64,000 nt of DNA from Trichomonas vaginalis G3 (GCF_026262505.1 NC_067207.1:4720252-4784251); one strand, 5' to 3'; numbered from the stretch's first letter, positions 21,210 through 33,494 are shown. Program-made: numbers and translations. The notes: generated from the sequence alone by a model not told the origin.

Positions 21210-22256
21210 TTATTCCGAAATTGATGAGATAATAATATAAGATGTGAACTCTAAAAATTGAAAAATATGTAGATTAACTAAGCAACTGCAAACCTGGGTG
21301 GCTGATAATATAGTTATTCTGATACTACCGAAATTTTTATTTCCTATTCCAGCAGCATTCCTAGAGAAATATAATGGCATGATATTATTTCCTGAAATTA
21401 TACTTGTAGAATAAAATTGAATATTGGAATAATGAATTGATAATTTTGAAATTGAAGGTGAATCACAATTTTCGCTCTGTAATGCGATGCAACCTTCGTG
21501 TCCTGATACAAATGAGCTCCCTCCACCACCTGCACCTGCAAAGCGCTGTGATGCTCCACTCCAATATCCATTTCCACCCATTCCTCCGAAATCTTCTGAA
21601 GGATTATTTCCATAAGGAACATATCCGAATGCTCCATCAATTCCATCAAGTGGTCCAATATGATCAATTATATTTCCCTTACTTGCAATTCCGGGTGATG
21701 TTTGAGTTCCTCCACTTGACTTTACTGATGGGCAAATTCCTCTGCCATAATTACAGTCAGAAATTCCATCGGTTCCATTTAATCCGGCATTTCCACCTAC
21801 TGATTTTGGCCATTCTGCCCCACCACCACCACCTGCCACAAGAATTCGAGATCTAAGTGATACACTATCGTTCCAATTAGATGTAATTTTCAATCTTACA
21901 TCTGAAGAACCTCCTCCTCTTAGAGCATTTGATAAGCTGGCAGGGATATTATTAAATGATGCATTGGAACCTATAAACAAATATATACGGAGACTTTTAT
22001 ATAATTTTAAAATTCCGCTTGCATAAGCCCCTTTGCCCGGAATATTAGGAGTTCGATAATTTTGATCTGACCAACTAGATCCGACAGATCCCCATGCTTC
22101 TATGGAGAATGTCCCTGGGAAGAGGTCAACATAATATGCCGTACATTTAATATCTTCAATATTACATGGATATCCAAAAGTATATTGGTTATGGTCTTTG
22201 GTGAGATTGACTTCACCTTTAAGTTTATCAACTAGTCCAAAATTGAGCCCCGTGTA
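21210..22256 (-). pseudogene. Glycine-rich surface protein, fragment truncated at both ends
   Basis: The frame is open from 22256 down to 21210 without an early ATG and with a stop just upstream (22257-22259). It contains the Gly-rich module common in trichomonad proteins: a FGYPCNIEDIKCTAYYVDL segment, a PGTFSIEAWGSVGSS segment, LYLFIG-type strands, then AGGGGGAEW, AGAGGGGSSF and a closing FGSIRIT. The N-terminal part and the usual C-terminal membrane anchor are missing. After SIRIT the frame continues in unrelated residues. It looks like a dead gene piece rather than a shortened working protein. Confidence 0.65.
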
Positions 22257-22259
22257 TTA

Positions 22260-24614
22260 TTTTAGTTTTCGGTAAAACCAGGTAAATATTTGGATTGGTT
22301 TTTTCTTAGACTGTTCTCTTTAATGTATGCGCTGTAATATCTCTCAATCATATTAGAAAACATTGTTCAAAATCTGAATTCAAAAAGAATTTTAAAATTC
22401 TAAAGGAATTCGAGCAGGATACTATTAATTAATCTGTGTCCGAAGGTTTCAAAATAGTATGTTTGCTATAAGTCTTGAAGTAGTCGAATGTATTACTTTA
22501 TATAAAGGTGACCAAACTATTTTTTGAAAGTCCGCCATAACTTTAATAGTACTATTTCAGCGTGTACAATGAATACAAAAATTCTAAGAGTGCCACATAA
22601 AATAGTACTTTAGACTTGAGTTAATGCTACCAAGCAAATGTTAAAAAGATGACTTTAGTGTTTTGATAATCAAAGATTAAAATCATTATTGTCTAAATCA
22701 ATAATCATAACGACAGAAGTTAATGTTTTTTCATAAGTGCTTTAAATCCACTTTTAAAAGTATACCTCAAAAATCAAAATATCAAAAAAAAATTGGCCGA
22801 TAGATTTGGCTTTAATTTTTGTCTGCTTTTATGATTTGATATGGATGTTATAATTTTAAAAGTTGAGCCAAATTCACCAATAGATTTTTGAGATTTGCAA
22901 ATACTCAATAATTTTCAGCGTGTTATCTTTTATTAAAAGAACTATTTGGTTTCAGTATCATATAAATTGATATTTACTTTCTATTTGAACCTTCATTTAG
23001 CTAATGATTTAATAATACAGATTTCATCTAGTCCTTATAAGAGAATTTTGAATTTGTTATAATAAAAAAACAAACAGATATAGCTTACACTTCTATAATA
23101 AAGATACCTTTTATAGAAATCAGTATGAAATGTGTTTTGGCTTATTGGAAGCATATCAGACATAATCGCCATAATCAAAAAATCTATATACCCAATAAGT
23201 AATAAATTTGTCGATATAGATTTTCCATAAAATTAGTTTTTAGTCTGATCTTAAAATAAATTTAATTTTTTATAAAAAAAATTACATTTAAAAGTACCTT
23301 TTTAGTAGCTCGAAATCCTGTTGGTGGATTTCGGGCGTACTTCAAAATTAGCTTTTCTTCTACATATGCAAGCTATATTTTAAATATGGAGCAAATCGGA
23401 TCGGCGAAAGTAGTTTAGTTACCTTTCTTTATATTTATTATTCATGAAGAGTTAGTTATATTCCTTTTCTTTTAAATGCCATATTCTGGATAGATATTCG
23501 TGGTATAATTGAACTCTGGACAAATACATTCTTGAATTCTTATTTCGAATATAATAGAACTTTGCTTGTATATTTAAGGGTACATCAATCGCAATGGGCA
23601 AATATCATAAAAGTTACCTTATTGGATCTCGAATCTTGATGATCTTTTAGCAAGAAATTATTTTTAGTTGAGATTTATTTGATTTATTGTGCTGTGTTGT
23701 TTAATAATCATAGAGATGAATGATAGTTTTTTGCGACATGTGAATGTATACTTCATGCACGAAAAGATTGTAGCTTCGACTGGTGAGTATTTGAAGGTGC
23801 GAGTGATTTTAGACGTATACAAACTGATATCAAACAACAAAGTATTAAGTTTGCTTTAATTGTAGAGAATAAAAAGGCATAGTATTTGTCGTGCCTACTT
23901 TCATCTGCACATGGAAGATAAGCAGCGTTTAATCCAGTATTCACATTCACAAAGAATCCTCCACAAATCAAGTCAGCAGTAAATTCAGAACTGATTGAGA
24001 TAGAATTAAGTTAACTAAGTTTTCTCACATCTGCAATCATTTCCTCCGAAAACTGCACACAATTAAAAAAACATGGTCTAGTTAATAAAATCAAATTTGA
24101 TGATGTCAGATATTTGAATGATGCGTAGAACAATTCTGTGCACTATGTAGGCGGAAATTATCAACTGAGAAACCAACAAAATATCGTTAATTCCGAAAAG
24201 GGTGCTGCAAATCCCCGGCCATGTTTGTAGAAGATATGTATTATGAAATGTGCTCATAACATGGAAATCAATTCTGTCAAAATCTGGAGATCCACTCAAA
24301 TTAATATCTTATGAAATTTGAAGAATGGATTTTATTAAAAAAAGCTATATAATGTTCATACATTCTAATATACTTCTAGTTGTTGGAAGGAAATACTTTG
24401 GATTTATAAAGAGATTAAATTTTAAAAATTCAAAAAATGATTAAATTTGAATTTTAATCTTTGGCATAAGAAGTATAGTTGCATCACTCGTATCTAAAAT
24501 AGCAGCATATGAAGGAAGGTTTTGCCGTATCTAAATTCAATAAATTTGTTAAACACTCTTATTGATTTAGTCTGATAATCAATGAGATACATATTTATTT
24601 CTATATGATATGTC
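22260..24614. other. Long AT-rich region without a convincing gene
   Basis: Two short minus-strand frames stand out. One is at 23753-23971 (GGFFVNVNTGLNAAYLPC), with a GGNDCRCEK piece just upstream; the other is at 24078-24299. Neither is recognised. They could be relics of one cysteine-containing surface gene. No terminal repeats or tRNAs found. Confidence 0.35.
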
Positions 24615-24620
24615 AAAATT

Positions 24621-24667
24621 AAAAAAAAAGGTAGTGGGGCTTCCAGGCGCGTTGCGCCCTCTAGCCC
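24621..24667 (+). repeat. Maverick 2 left terminal inverted repeat
   Basis: Begins with nine A, then GGTAGTGGGGC. Inside it, GGGGCT...GGCGC-GTT-GCGCC...AGCCC can fold into a hairpin. It matches the complement of 47502-47548 with one difference at the thirteenth base. The target duplication AAAATT precedes it. Confidence 0.9.
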
Positions 24668-24965
24668 ATAAGAAATTTTTCCCAAGACCCAAGAGGAGGA
24701 CCGAACCCCAGCCGACCAGCCGTTGACTTTTTTGTAGAGCACTCAAAATAGTATAACTTTGTCCGGCAAGTAAGGGTCTATCATCGCTACAGAAAAGTTA
24801 CAGGCGTTCCAAGGAAGTATACTTTGAGAAGCCTTTTTCCCCTATATGAATGAGATAAGACGGTTATTTTACAAAACTGACAACACTTTGACCGAGTAGT
24901 TTTTTGTGCTGAACAAAAAGTGTCATATAAACATCTGTCAAAAACCGTTTTTTACTTCACTTAAA
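24668..24965. other. Left subterminal region of Maverick 2
   Basis: No gene seen. It contains AAAAAGTGTCA near 24918, a near match to the GAAAAGTGACA repeats beside the right terminus (47370-47427). Confidence 0.4.
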
Positions 24966-25224
24966 ATGCCACGTAAGCTACGTAAGAATATACGTAAGAG
25001 GAAGGGAGCATTGAAACATCCAATAGTAAAACTGACACCACAACAACAGTTGCAACAACAAATGATGAAGACCCCACTATGTTGCAACAAATGTCAAGCA
25101 ACCCTATGCTTTTAAACCGAGTTATTGGTGCACAGAGTGGAGGTTTAAGAGCGGCACTTTTAGCGAAAATGGCAGGCTATGGTGGAGCTGCAGACGGAAC
25201 AGCTTATAACCTCCAAGTCAAATG
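24966..25224 (+). pseudogene. Small basic core-like protein, frameshifted (Maverick)
   Basis: The N-terminus is extremely basic (PRKLRKNIRKRKGALK) and is followed by a Gln-rich stretch. The reading frame breaks near 25075. A second frame (SGGLRAALLAKMAGYGG) carries on to a TGA at 25222-25224, overlapping the ATG of the next gene. A short Arg/Lys-rich protein at the edge of the virion gene block resembles DNA-condensing core proteins of adenovirus-like particles. That role is inferred from composition only. Confidence 0.5.
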
Positions 25225-26623
25225 AATTTGAGTTCACTCAAAAATCAAATATCAGATGTCAAAAAGTCAACAATAGACATACAGAAGCAAATAGGTGAAA
25301 ACGAAAAGAAACTAGAATATGACAGACACACAAAGAAACTCAATGAGTTAAACGTAGAGAAAAAGAAGAAAGAAGAACAACTGAAAGAACTAAGTACAGA
25401 GAATACGAAAAAAGTGTCGGAAAAAGCAGCAGAAGTAGCAAAAATGGAACAAGAGTTATAAATTTGAAAAACCATACTACTCAATATAAAGTACTGAAAG
25501 ATGAAGAGATAAAAACAAAAAGCCATGAAAACATATATGGATAGCGATGAGTATAAAAAAAGAAGTTGAAGCAAATGTAAAGGCAGAAAAACTTTTACAG
25601 TTGCAAAACCAAACCGTACAGTATGAAAACTTAGCACAAGAAAGTAAAAATAACGACGCAGCCATGCAAAAGGCAATGAAAAGCGCAGAATATATAAAAG
25701 CTAATAATGACTGGTTAGATGCCCAAGCCAACGCTAAAGCAGCCCAACTTATAGGGTCAATAAGGACAAAAATACAAGCGGATGAAGACAGTTCAAATGA
25801 AGCTTTAATGAATGCTGACTTTAAGAATGCCTTCGAAGCTCTTCATAGTAAGGTGAAACTAGTGAACGACTTCTCATCTGGAAAGAAACTGAAGTCTGAA
25901 GGTTTCGACAAAGAGTTAAGAAGAGTAGCACAAAATATGACGAAAATAACAGATGCAGCAACGAGACAGGCAGTTCAAAGTGCCTATGACGCCGTTAGAG
26001 CAACTGTTGTGGAAAGTCAAGAAAAAGAGTTACAACAGACCAAAACAGACCTAGTAAATGCTTTCTTAAGAACGAAAAGTCAGGTAGGACATTATGCTGC
26101 AGATGGAACATATGTGCCAGCTGGTGGAACTTGTATACCACCAAACCCTCCAAGAGAAGCACCTGCACCAGGACTACCTAAAACATTTACATCGTCACAT
26201 GGACACAGACACAGGCATGCACCACAACAACAACCAAAACCAACAGTTCAAAATCCAGCACAACAACCAACAGGTCAAAATCCAGCACAGCAACCAACAG
26301 TTCAAAACCCTGCACAGCAACCAACAGTTCAAAATCCAGCACCACAACCAAAACCAACAGTTCAAAACCCTGCACAACAACAACCACAAACAGAGCAAGG
26401 ACATAAAAGAAGTAGAGAAAAAGGAAACCGAGAATTCTTAAAAATGCTTAAGGAAGATTATGGTTACCCAGATACTCTTGACTTTAGTGACAGATATAAA
26501 GAAGCTATTAGAAAGTTCAAGGAAGGAAATACTGACCCGAACCTATTTAGCTTTATGGTTCAGCATCAAATCGGATATAATCTCAAACCTGGAAAATACA
26601 AGCTCGCTAAGGATATGATTTAA
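25222..26623 (+). pseudogene. Coiled-coil protein with Pro/Gln tandem repeats, frameshifted (Maverick)
   Basis: The first frame (25222-25461) is a long Lys/Glu heptad helix. A second frame (25547-26623, 358 residues) continues as helix and then a Pro/Gln-rich region of tandem PTVQNPAQQ-type units. It ends in a basic segment (KRSREKGNREFLKML) and a conserved-looking tail. Coding-like pieces in the other frames bridge 25460-25560, so I read this as one gene with at least two frameshifts. No family recognised; likely a structural virion protein. Confidence 0.5.
26230..26390 (+). repeat. Tandem 24-27 bp repeats coding PTVQNPAQQ
   Basis: About five imperfect copies of a unit coding CAACCAACAGTTCAAAA-type sequence. 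They give a Pro/Gln-rich linker preceded by a His-rich HGHRHRHA stretch. Confidence 0.7.
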
Positions 26624-26643
26624 TAGCATATCATCCAAATGAC

Positions 26644-28341
26644 ATGAATGAATTTACTCCGAGATATTTGGTGGCAGAGCTAAATGATAATTCAACTCTC
26701 TTCATGAAACGCGTAAAAATAGAGACGAACGAAAGAAGAAAGGTTTATGAGTCCGGATGACTTAGATAGGGAACTTGTTAAAAACGGTCTCGGAATATAT
26801 GAAATGCCAGCAGATGAGGTACAAGAAACTCAACAGAAAAGTTCAGATACAACCAGACATGGAAGAAATAGTTCAGCAACAACAGCTAGAAGAGCCTGAA
26901 GGAACGAACAAGTCCCTCCTTTGGAAACTAACTTCACAGAACTAGATGAAGATTTGGAACAGCCGAAAAATCTTGACCCTCAACAAGAGTATGCGGAGAA
27001 TATGGAATCTTTCCAAGAGTCTAAGAAAAATTCGGCTGACATAGTAGAAGAATATCGAAAAATGTTCACCGACATACAAAAGACTCCAACATCAGATGAA
27101 AATATTCAGCATAAGAATGGAAGTACTGAAAGAAAATGTACGCAAATACAATAATCCTTTTTACTTACGACCATATAACGTTCAATCTTTGGCTGAACTC
27201 GGTGAAATAAAAGGTTAAATTTCAACAAAACATATAGAAATGAAACATTGTTTAAAGTTCATTCAGAACCTAACCAATATGGAAACAAACCTACTTTTGT
27301 TTCTGCAGACTATGGAACTACAATGAGATGGGGTCATAAAGCTAATCTGGATAGGTGGTTCATAAACTTACAACCTCAATTCCAAGAAGTTGTAGACGCA
27401 ATGGAAGTGAATGGTGAACCAGAATATAACGGGTATTTTCAGCGGCGGCTTTAATGCCATTGAAAGATATGAAAGATGCAGATATTTTGGACCAGTATGA
27501 AATGAACATGGCTGAGGGAAATATAACACCTGACGTTCTAGAACATTTATCTCAAAGAACTACACAGAACCATAAAGATGGTATATTTGGTGAAGAGTTT
27601 AGAAAGAAAGTTAGGGAGAGAGAAGGAAGAGACCTATTGTACATGACCTTGCAAACGAAAGTTTGCAAAATGTCATAAAAACTTACTTTGCAGACAATGA
27701 AATGAGAAGGGATGAATATTTAAGAAAAACTCAAAATGGACAGTACCAAATGAAATGTTAGTATTGAAACATGTTCCTTGACAAAATAAAACCAACTACA
27801 GAAATAAATGACGCAAGACTGAAACATTGGTAAAAGCTTTTCCCATTCACAAAAGATATTTGGTTAATGGAAAGAAAACCAGAATGGCCTACAAAAACAT
27901 ATATTTGGAAACGAGCTTATTCCATATGGACAAGCTCTGTTTGAAGAGCTTGAACCGGAAACTCAGGAAAGAGTCATGCAAACAATAGCAAGACTCAAAT
28001 ACAAAACTATGACAAAAATCTTTCTAGGATATAGGTTACCTGAGATGGGCGACCAGAGCCCAAAGGCAAAAAGGACATGGGAAATTTACAACATACTAGG
28101 TGAACATGAGGCAAAGATGCAACAACTTGAAGCAGAGGGCAAGTTACCAAAAGCGACACCAAAGAAGAAGAGAAGAGTAGAACAAAGTGAAAGTAGTGAA
28201 GAAGTAACTTCATCTAGTGAAAGTAGTGGCAATGAAGGAAAAAGAAGAGTTAAAAACTCAGTCAGGAAGAAAGTAAAGCTTGGCCGAGTGGGTTCTATTA
28301 TGACATATAAATCCAACTATTCTATATTTTTACCCATATGA
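26644..28341 (+). pseudogene. Unidentified virion-region gene with several frameshifts (Maverick)
   Basis: Successive coding-like frames are joined by small shifts: an acidic Gln/Glu-rich part (26644-27150), a central part (ADYGTTMRWGHKANLDRWF near 27320) and a C-terminal part (27976-28341). The last has a basic signal (KKKRR) beside Ser/Glu-rich repeats (SESSEEVTSSSESS). I count at least five breaks. The whole would be about 550 residues. No family recognised. It lies directly before the capsid gene, whose T-run start signal overlaps its last codons. Confidence 0.4.
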
Positions 28342-28342
28342 A
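28327..28342 (+). promoter_or_regulatory. T-run start signal of the capsid gene
   Basis: ATTTTTA followed by 10 nt and ATG at 28343. It matches the pattern in front of most genes of both Mavericks. Confidence 0.55.
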
Positions 28343-29962
28343 ATGTACGCCGTTCAGAATATAACGCCAACAGTTTGGATGCCATGAACGAAATGTTTCC
28401 GAATGGTATAACGAATGCGACAATGCCATTAGAAGGTCAGAAATAGTTCCTGGAACTTACGAAATATACAACTGCTGTTTCTTATGGAAACGTAGGTGAG
28501 TTTTGGAGAAGGTTCTTCAACAACAGTAGATATTGCTTGCGACAGGTTTCATATTATTTCTATTGACAACTCATTCTTATACGTGGAACAAGACATTGAA
28601 ATAAAACCTTCTGCAAGTTGTCTGACAAGAAAGGTTGCAATGGAATTTTCTATGTCGGATACCAATATGCTCCAGAAGTTTTCATGGGATATAAGATATA
28701 TTCTAACTCTGACTTAGTTCAAACAGTAAACATGGGCAAACTATGAATGGTTCGCTTTGAGAAACTCAGTACAACCACAAGCTAGAGAACAAACAGACCA
28801 GTATGCAACTATTGAGAAAATAAGAAGACTTGACCCTAACGTTCCAGGAGTTTATGTTAACCTTTCTGGTTCAGATGGAACTGCTGCCACTAAAGTAAAA
28901 CTGAAACTTAGAGTTCCTTTGTCATCTTTCCTCATCTTCAGGTTTTTAAGATACTTGCCAAACTGGGCAGGAAAAATTTCTATTGAACTTACTCCAAGCA
29001 AAAATAACTTAGTCATTGCACCAACACAAGATCCATTCACTCTTACAGACGTAAAGGGAACAAATCAAACGTCATTCGCCGAATTTTGCAAAGACAAAGT
29101 TGACTTAGACTTTGGTTTCTCAAACTTCAACAATGAAGTAAACTATTATTTCAATGCTGCTGGAACTGCTTGGGACACAGTTAAGTTTAACATGCGAACA
29201 GTTTGAATGCAAGAAATAGAAAGCAGACTTGCAGTCTATATGTTGGACCCAGATATTTCAAATGCTTTAGCTGCCAAAATATTGCAGTTCCACTTATGTT
29301 CCCTATACACCAAATATCTGTCAAAGACTTTGCAGGTGAAGTTGGAAACCAAAATCCAGGAGCCGCAGGTGCAAGAACAGATATTGCTTTAACAACTGCA
29401 ATGAAACATGCAGATACTATGTTTGTACTTTCAGACGAACTATAAATGACTATTCTTGTTTCTACAACCCTGGTATAAATATCATATAAACATAGATGGC
29501 AAATATTATCCAAGAGAAGAATATTCTACAGTTGAGGATATGAGGTCATACAACTTGACATTAGATGCTATGAACTTTAACAACAACTTCACAACAACCA
29601 TTAACCCTGAAATGCAAAATTCTATTATGCCATATGTGAAAGTATGGACTCATACAGGAGGTCAAAAAACTCAAATATACAAATGGAGACCGTTCAAACT
29701 TTTGGCTTGGCATTCCATTTGCTGACTCAGAAGACTTTATGGTGGTATTTCAACTGTTGGTACAGTTCAAATACAATATACTGGTGACAGAGACGGTCCA
29801 GATGAATTGAGAGCAAAGTAGTTTACAAAACCAATAGCACTTTTCACGGAAGATGCTCTTTTGAAGATTCGTTCGATGAAACCTGCTGGGGCTCCTCAGA
29901 TTGGCATAACGACAGCTTTCCATCGAGCAGATTTTGGCAGCAGGTCAGTAAGTTGTTCTTGA
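28343..29962 (+). pseudogene. Maverick major capsid protein, multiply frameshifted
   Basis: Successive frames together carry Polinton double-jelly-roll capsid features. The N-terminus reads NITPTVWMP. A strand reads IDNSFLYVEQDIEIKPSA (near 28560). The best-preserved frame (28757-29206) has VPLSSFLIFRFLRYLPNW followed by KISIELTPSKNN, the usual end of the first jelly roll. A later frame (29456-29725) has INIDGKYYPREEY. The last has KPIALFTEDALLKIR. At least five small frameshifts interrupt it, so no full capsid protein can be made. Its end overlaps the convergent gene at 29896-30264 by 67 bp. Confidence 0.75.
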
Positions 29963-30264
29963 ACTGACTTCTCTCCGTCAAATATTGACAGTACGCCAGT
30001 TTTGACATAATATTGTATTATAAACTTTCCTTTAGTAATATCTGTAAGTTTTGAAGTTATATTTTTGTCTGCTTCAAGAACTTTCACCATTTCAGTTATA
30101 CCAACTTTCTTTGCTTTATGAAAATATTTAGGTTCAGCAAAGACTGCTATTCTATAACATTTTCCATTGTTTGTGTAAAGAACTATTCTGTCAATGTATT
30201 TGTATTGTTTGTGAGTATAAACTTTGTTCTGCTTCAATTCAATAAGATATCCGAATACGTCCAT
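29896..30264 (-). CDS. Unknown small protein (Maverick)
   Basis: 122 residues, intact. Alternating short strands and helices, rich in Lys and Tyr, no membrane segment, no motif recognised. It starts 18 bp from the ATG of the divergent gene at 30283. The shared spacer serves both directions. Its 3' end overlaps the end of the capsid pseudogene. Confidence 0.55.
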   Translation of the reverse strand: MDVFGYLIELKQNKVYTHKQYKYIDRIVLYTNNGKCYRIAVFAEPKYFHKAKKVGITEMVKVLEADKNITSKLTDITKGKFIIQYYVKTGVLSIFDGEKSVQEQLTDLLPKSARWKAVVMPI

Positions 30265-30282
30265 CTTTTTATTCTAAGTAAA
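30265..30282. promoter_or_regulatory. 18-bp divergent start region
   Basis: It separates two ATGs facing away from each other. On the plus strand it reads CTTTTTA plus 11 nt before ATG, the element's standard signal. Confidence 0.5.
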
Positions 30283-30860
30283 ATGTCATTTCCGAAAAAT
30301 AGAAGCGTAAGTGTTTCAAAAGGTTTAATGGCGGTGGCAGATGTGAAGTTAAATTCACCAACTCAAACAAACAGTCAAAGTGTTGTTGTCAATGTCAAAG
30401 ACAGAGATGTTGAAGTGGGGAAACCATACGAAGACGAAGATGGTATAACAATTGTTCTGTAAAAGAACCAACATATCCTGAAGTTAACAGAGACTTAAGT
30501 TCTGTTGCAGATATTCGAAACGACTACCAACAACTGAAAGACAAACTTCAAACTCAGGAGAAGATTTGTCAAGCTTTAAGTATAATGTTAAACTTGGTCG
30601 AACACAACCCTGTAAAAGTGAACTCATATGTCATTGCACCTCATGAAGTTTTGAAAGAACTATTGAAACTTTTGACAGAGGCAGACGATATAAACATCAA
30701 AGAAATAGAACCCGACATTTGTTGCTGTGGTGTTTCATATAATGTCATTGACAAGATATACGTTATGAAAGGAGGTGAAACGTTGAACTTAAAATATAGT
30801 TTCCCAGACGTTATAAAAATATTTGACGACCACAACATTTCATTAAAATTTATTTGCTAA
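30283..30860 (+). pseudogene. Unknown Maverick gene with one frameshift
   Basis: The first 59 codons (MSFPKNRSVSVSKGLMAV) run to a stop at 30460-30462. A +1 frame continues without a break through a helical region (YQQLKDKLQTQEKIC) to a C-terminal domain with a Cys cluster (DICCCGVSYN), stopping at 30860. One lost base near 30458 explains it. Total about 190 residues. No family recognised; position between the capsid and putative minor capsid genes suggests a virion role. Confidence 0.45.
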
Positions 30861-30864
30861 GTAA

Positions 30865-31446
30865 ATGGCAGAAGACATAATGGTTTATACTATTACGACT
30901 AAAAACCCTGAGTCATATAATTCTATAACAACAAACTTACAAAGTCCTCAAGGACGATATTGTAAACTAACCTTAAACACAATGACGACTAAAGCCTGTT
31001 TTGCTCTTTTGACACCAGAAGACTTTATTGTTGTGAATGGTAAAAAATACTCCTTTGAAGATACTTACTCAGATATACCACCAACAGGTTTTGTTGACTT
31101 ATTTAATACTTTAAGTACGGGTGTAACATGTGCTGCAACTAGAGCAGGTTTCATTATGTTTGGATGTCCGACTGAGTTTACTATAAACGATATGAGCTAT
31201 AATACAAAACTTATTTCTGGTTTTTACTACCAACAGTTTCCTATAACAGGAAAAGGTGTCATACAAGGAATGTCTATTCCATTGACATTAAGCACACCAA
31301 TCTTATATATTGTTTCAAACTTAGGTTCAAAGTGTTATTCGAATGTCGACAGAAACTATTATGACCAAAAGATACTTATGCGTATAAACAATACTTTTCT
31401 CTGCTGGTTTGCTATTGTTCATTCGAATGCAGATTTTCAACCTTAG
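30865..31446 (+). CDS. Putative minor capsid (penton-like) protein (Maverick)
   Basis: 193 residues, rich in beta strands (YCKLTLNTMTTKACFALL, GKGVIQGMSIPLTLSTPI). It starts 4 bp after the previous stop. A second frame (31409-31535) holds LASITLTLVDANFVPVKL, a pattern common at the end of Polinton minor capsid proteins, so the stop at 31444-31446 may follow a frameshift. The penton assignment is inferred from strand content and gene order, not from a recognised motif. Confidence 0.4.
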   Translation: MAEDIMVYTITTKNPESYNSITTNLQSPQGRYCKLTLNTMTTKACFALLTPEDFIVVNGKKYSFEDTYSDIPPTGFVDLFNTLSTGVTCAATRAGFIMFGCPTEFTINDMSYNTKLISGFYYQQFPITGKGVIQGMSIPLTLSTPILYIVSNLGSKCYSNVDRNYYDQKILMRINNTFLCWFAIVHSNADFQP

Positions 31447-31535
31447 TGAACTCAAACATTTGGCAAGTATAACGTTGACATTAGTTGACGCAAACTTTGT
31501 TCCTGTAAAACTTTTTATGTCCTATGTATTTGTCA

Positions 31536-31688
31536 ATGACGGCAGAAAGTTTCGAATTGGAAGATGCAACTGTGGAAAGTATTGTATTACAAGAACAACT
31601 TCAACAACAAATAGCTCAAGAACAACAAATGCAACAAATGGAACAACAAAAGTCAAGAATAAAAAATAATATTTTTTTATTTTTATAA
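31536..31688 (+). CDS. Short Gln-rich ORF (Maverick)
   Basis: 50 codons. Glu-rich start, then LQEQLQQQIAQEQQMQQMEQ, ending in IFLFL where the frame runs through the T-run signal of the next gene. The composition looks coding, but it may be the frameshifted C-terminus of the preceding gene rather than a separate one. Confidence 0.35.
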   Translation: MTAESFELEDATVESIVLQEQLQQQIAQEQQMQQMEQQKSRIKNNIFLFL

Positions 31689-31690
31689 AA

Positions 31691-32923
31691 ATGTACAGAA
31701 TAGATGTTTCAGATTTTTATGACTTCCAAGCATTCAGAAATATGTGTCCATTTCGAGACTATAACAAAGCAGTCGAGAATTTGAAACGTTTAGTCATTTA
31801 TGTTGACTCTGCCCCAGAATGTTATGTCATGAAAGAATGGGATGTTATCTTTAACAACCAAGAGCAACAATAGTGTCTGAACAAGAATGTAGACAGAAAC
31901 TTAAGAAAATAAAAGTCGTACAAGTTGGCATGAAGATGTTAGATGCTTGGGATATCTTATTGTCAAAACTTGAAGATTTTTCAGTTCGTGGTATAAGTTC
32001 TATACACCTTCTCCAAACTTCTATTCTATCTTCACTGGATATAAATAGAACAAGTAGAATGGAAAGAAAATATTATAGAAGCTTGGTTAGACCAATGTCA
32101 AAGAATTATATGCAATGGAAACGAAAAGGTTTATGAGTATATCTTATGTTGGTTTGCAAACATCTTACAACATCCAAGTGCTAAAAATGAAACTGCTCTC
32201 ATTATAATTGGAAAACAAGGAACAGGTAAGAACACATTCTTTACAGATATCTTATGCAAACTGTTAGAAGGTTATTCGAACCATAATATGACAAACTTAG
32301 AAAACATCTGTGGCAAGTTTAACTCCTCAATAGAGATATGAAACTTATAGTTTGCAATGAACTTCAAAGTATAGATACAACAAAAGTTTTGAACTCAGAT
32401 GCTTTGAAGAGTCTTATAACAGACAAAGTTGGAGTTGTTGAAAGAAAGTATAAAGACCAAAGAGTTTGTGAAAATGTTGCAAACTTCATTATGGTTTCAA
32501 AACAATGTTGTTCCGATGAAGTTAGAAAGTTCTGACAGAAGATATGTAGTTGTCAGAACGTCAGATTCTCATATGCAAGATACAGAATATTTTGACGACT
32601 TAGCAGAAACTTTGACACCAGAGTTTTACAACCATTTGTTCTCATACTTTATGACATTAGATATTTCTAAGTTTCAATCCAAGACAATTCCACATACCGA
32701 AGAGAGACAAACATTGTTAGAAGCAAACAAGAGTGTATATGAACTGTTCATAGAAGAAAGCGACTTTGTGTCATTAGATGAAAGGTCATTGTACGATTCG
32801 TATAAACAATATTGTCAAGAATATGGTTATATGGCAGCTTCTAAACGTACATTCTTGGCAAATGTCAAAAGTCTTTTAGATGTTCAGAATGGTGTATATA
32901 CAAAGAAAAAATTTTCTGAGTAA
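31691..32923 (+). pseudogene. SF3 (D5-like) primase-helicase, frameshifted (Maverick)
   Basis: Pieces in successive frames form one helicase. N-terminal pieces at 31691-32136 include a FYTPSPNFYSIFTGYKY-type segment before the ATPase. The Walker A is IIIGKQGTGKNTFF near 32205. A Walker B-like strand reads IVCNELQS near 32345, a sensor strand is NFIMVSKQC and motif C follows with SSDRRYVVVRTSD near 32540. The C-terminal part is a winged-helix-like region. At least three frameshifts and a stop at about 32337 break it. In Mavericks and poxvirus-like viruses this protein unwinds DNA at the replication fork. Nonfunctional here unless the shifts are assembly errors. Confidence 0.7.
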
Positions 32924-32959
32924 ATTTTAAAAAAATATTTTTTTATCCGATAGAAAAAG

Positions 32960-33379
32960 ATGGCAAAATTCATCTCAGTAAATAAGTACATGACAGAAGT
33001 CAAAGATAAGTTAGCTCCATTCGCATATTTGAATGTTTACTTCTACAATTTTGAAAAGTCTACATTTGACAAAATTTGGAACATTGCACCAGTTAAGTTT
33101 GCTGTTGTTAGAAAAAGTGGTGCGAAATTTGAAGACTTAGACATAGAAGGTTTGTTGACAGTCAAAGAAAATTTTGACAGAAAGTTCTCAAAACTCGAAG
33201 AAGGTAAAGCATACAAACTTGTTATACCTTATGAACCAAAGAAAGCAGACGACTATGAATATTATGAGTCTAAAGTTGTAGAAGTTCAAGGTAAATTGGG
33301 TAAAAAGATTTTAGAGTCTAAGCCAGTGTTTACTCCTAAAGAGGAAGAGAACATTGACATTGACCCAGAAATGTTCTAA
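32960..33379 (+). CDS. Unknown 139-residue protein (Maverick)
   Basis: Intact. It starts after a T-run signal (TTTTTTTA, 15 nt, ATG). Mixed alpha/beta, charged, with an acidic C-terminus (EEENIDIDPEMF). No family recognised. It lies between the helicase and ATPase genes, so a role in DNA replication or packaging is possible. Confidence 0.5.
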   Translation: MAKFISVNKYMTEVKDKLAPFAYLNVYFYNFEKSTFDKIWNIAPVKFAVVRKSGAKFEDLDIEGLLTVKENFDRKFSKLEEGKAYKLVIPYEPKKADDYEYYESKVVEVQGKLGKKILESKPVFTPKEEENIDIDPEMF

Positions 33380-33494
33380 AAATAAAATTTTATTTTTACA
33401 TGTCATATCTCCCCTTCTCTGGAACTGGTTCAGGTTCTTTCTTCTCTCTTCTACTTTCTTTCTTTCTTTTCTCTCTTCTTCTTTTCTGGTGGAG

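Noticed and set aside
26187..26404. Minus-strand frames rich in Trp/Leu/Val
   Set aside because: They are shadows of the tandem Pro/Gln repeats on the plus strand.
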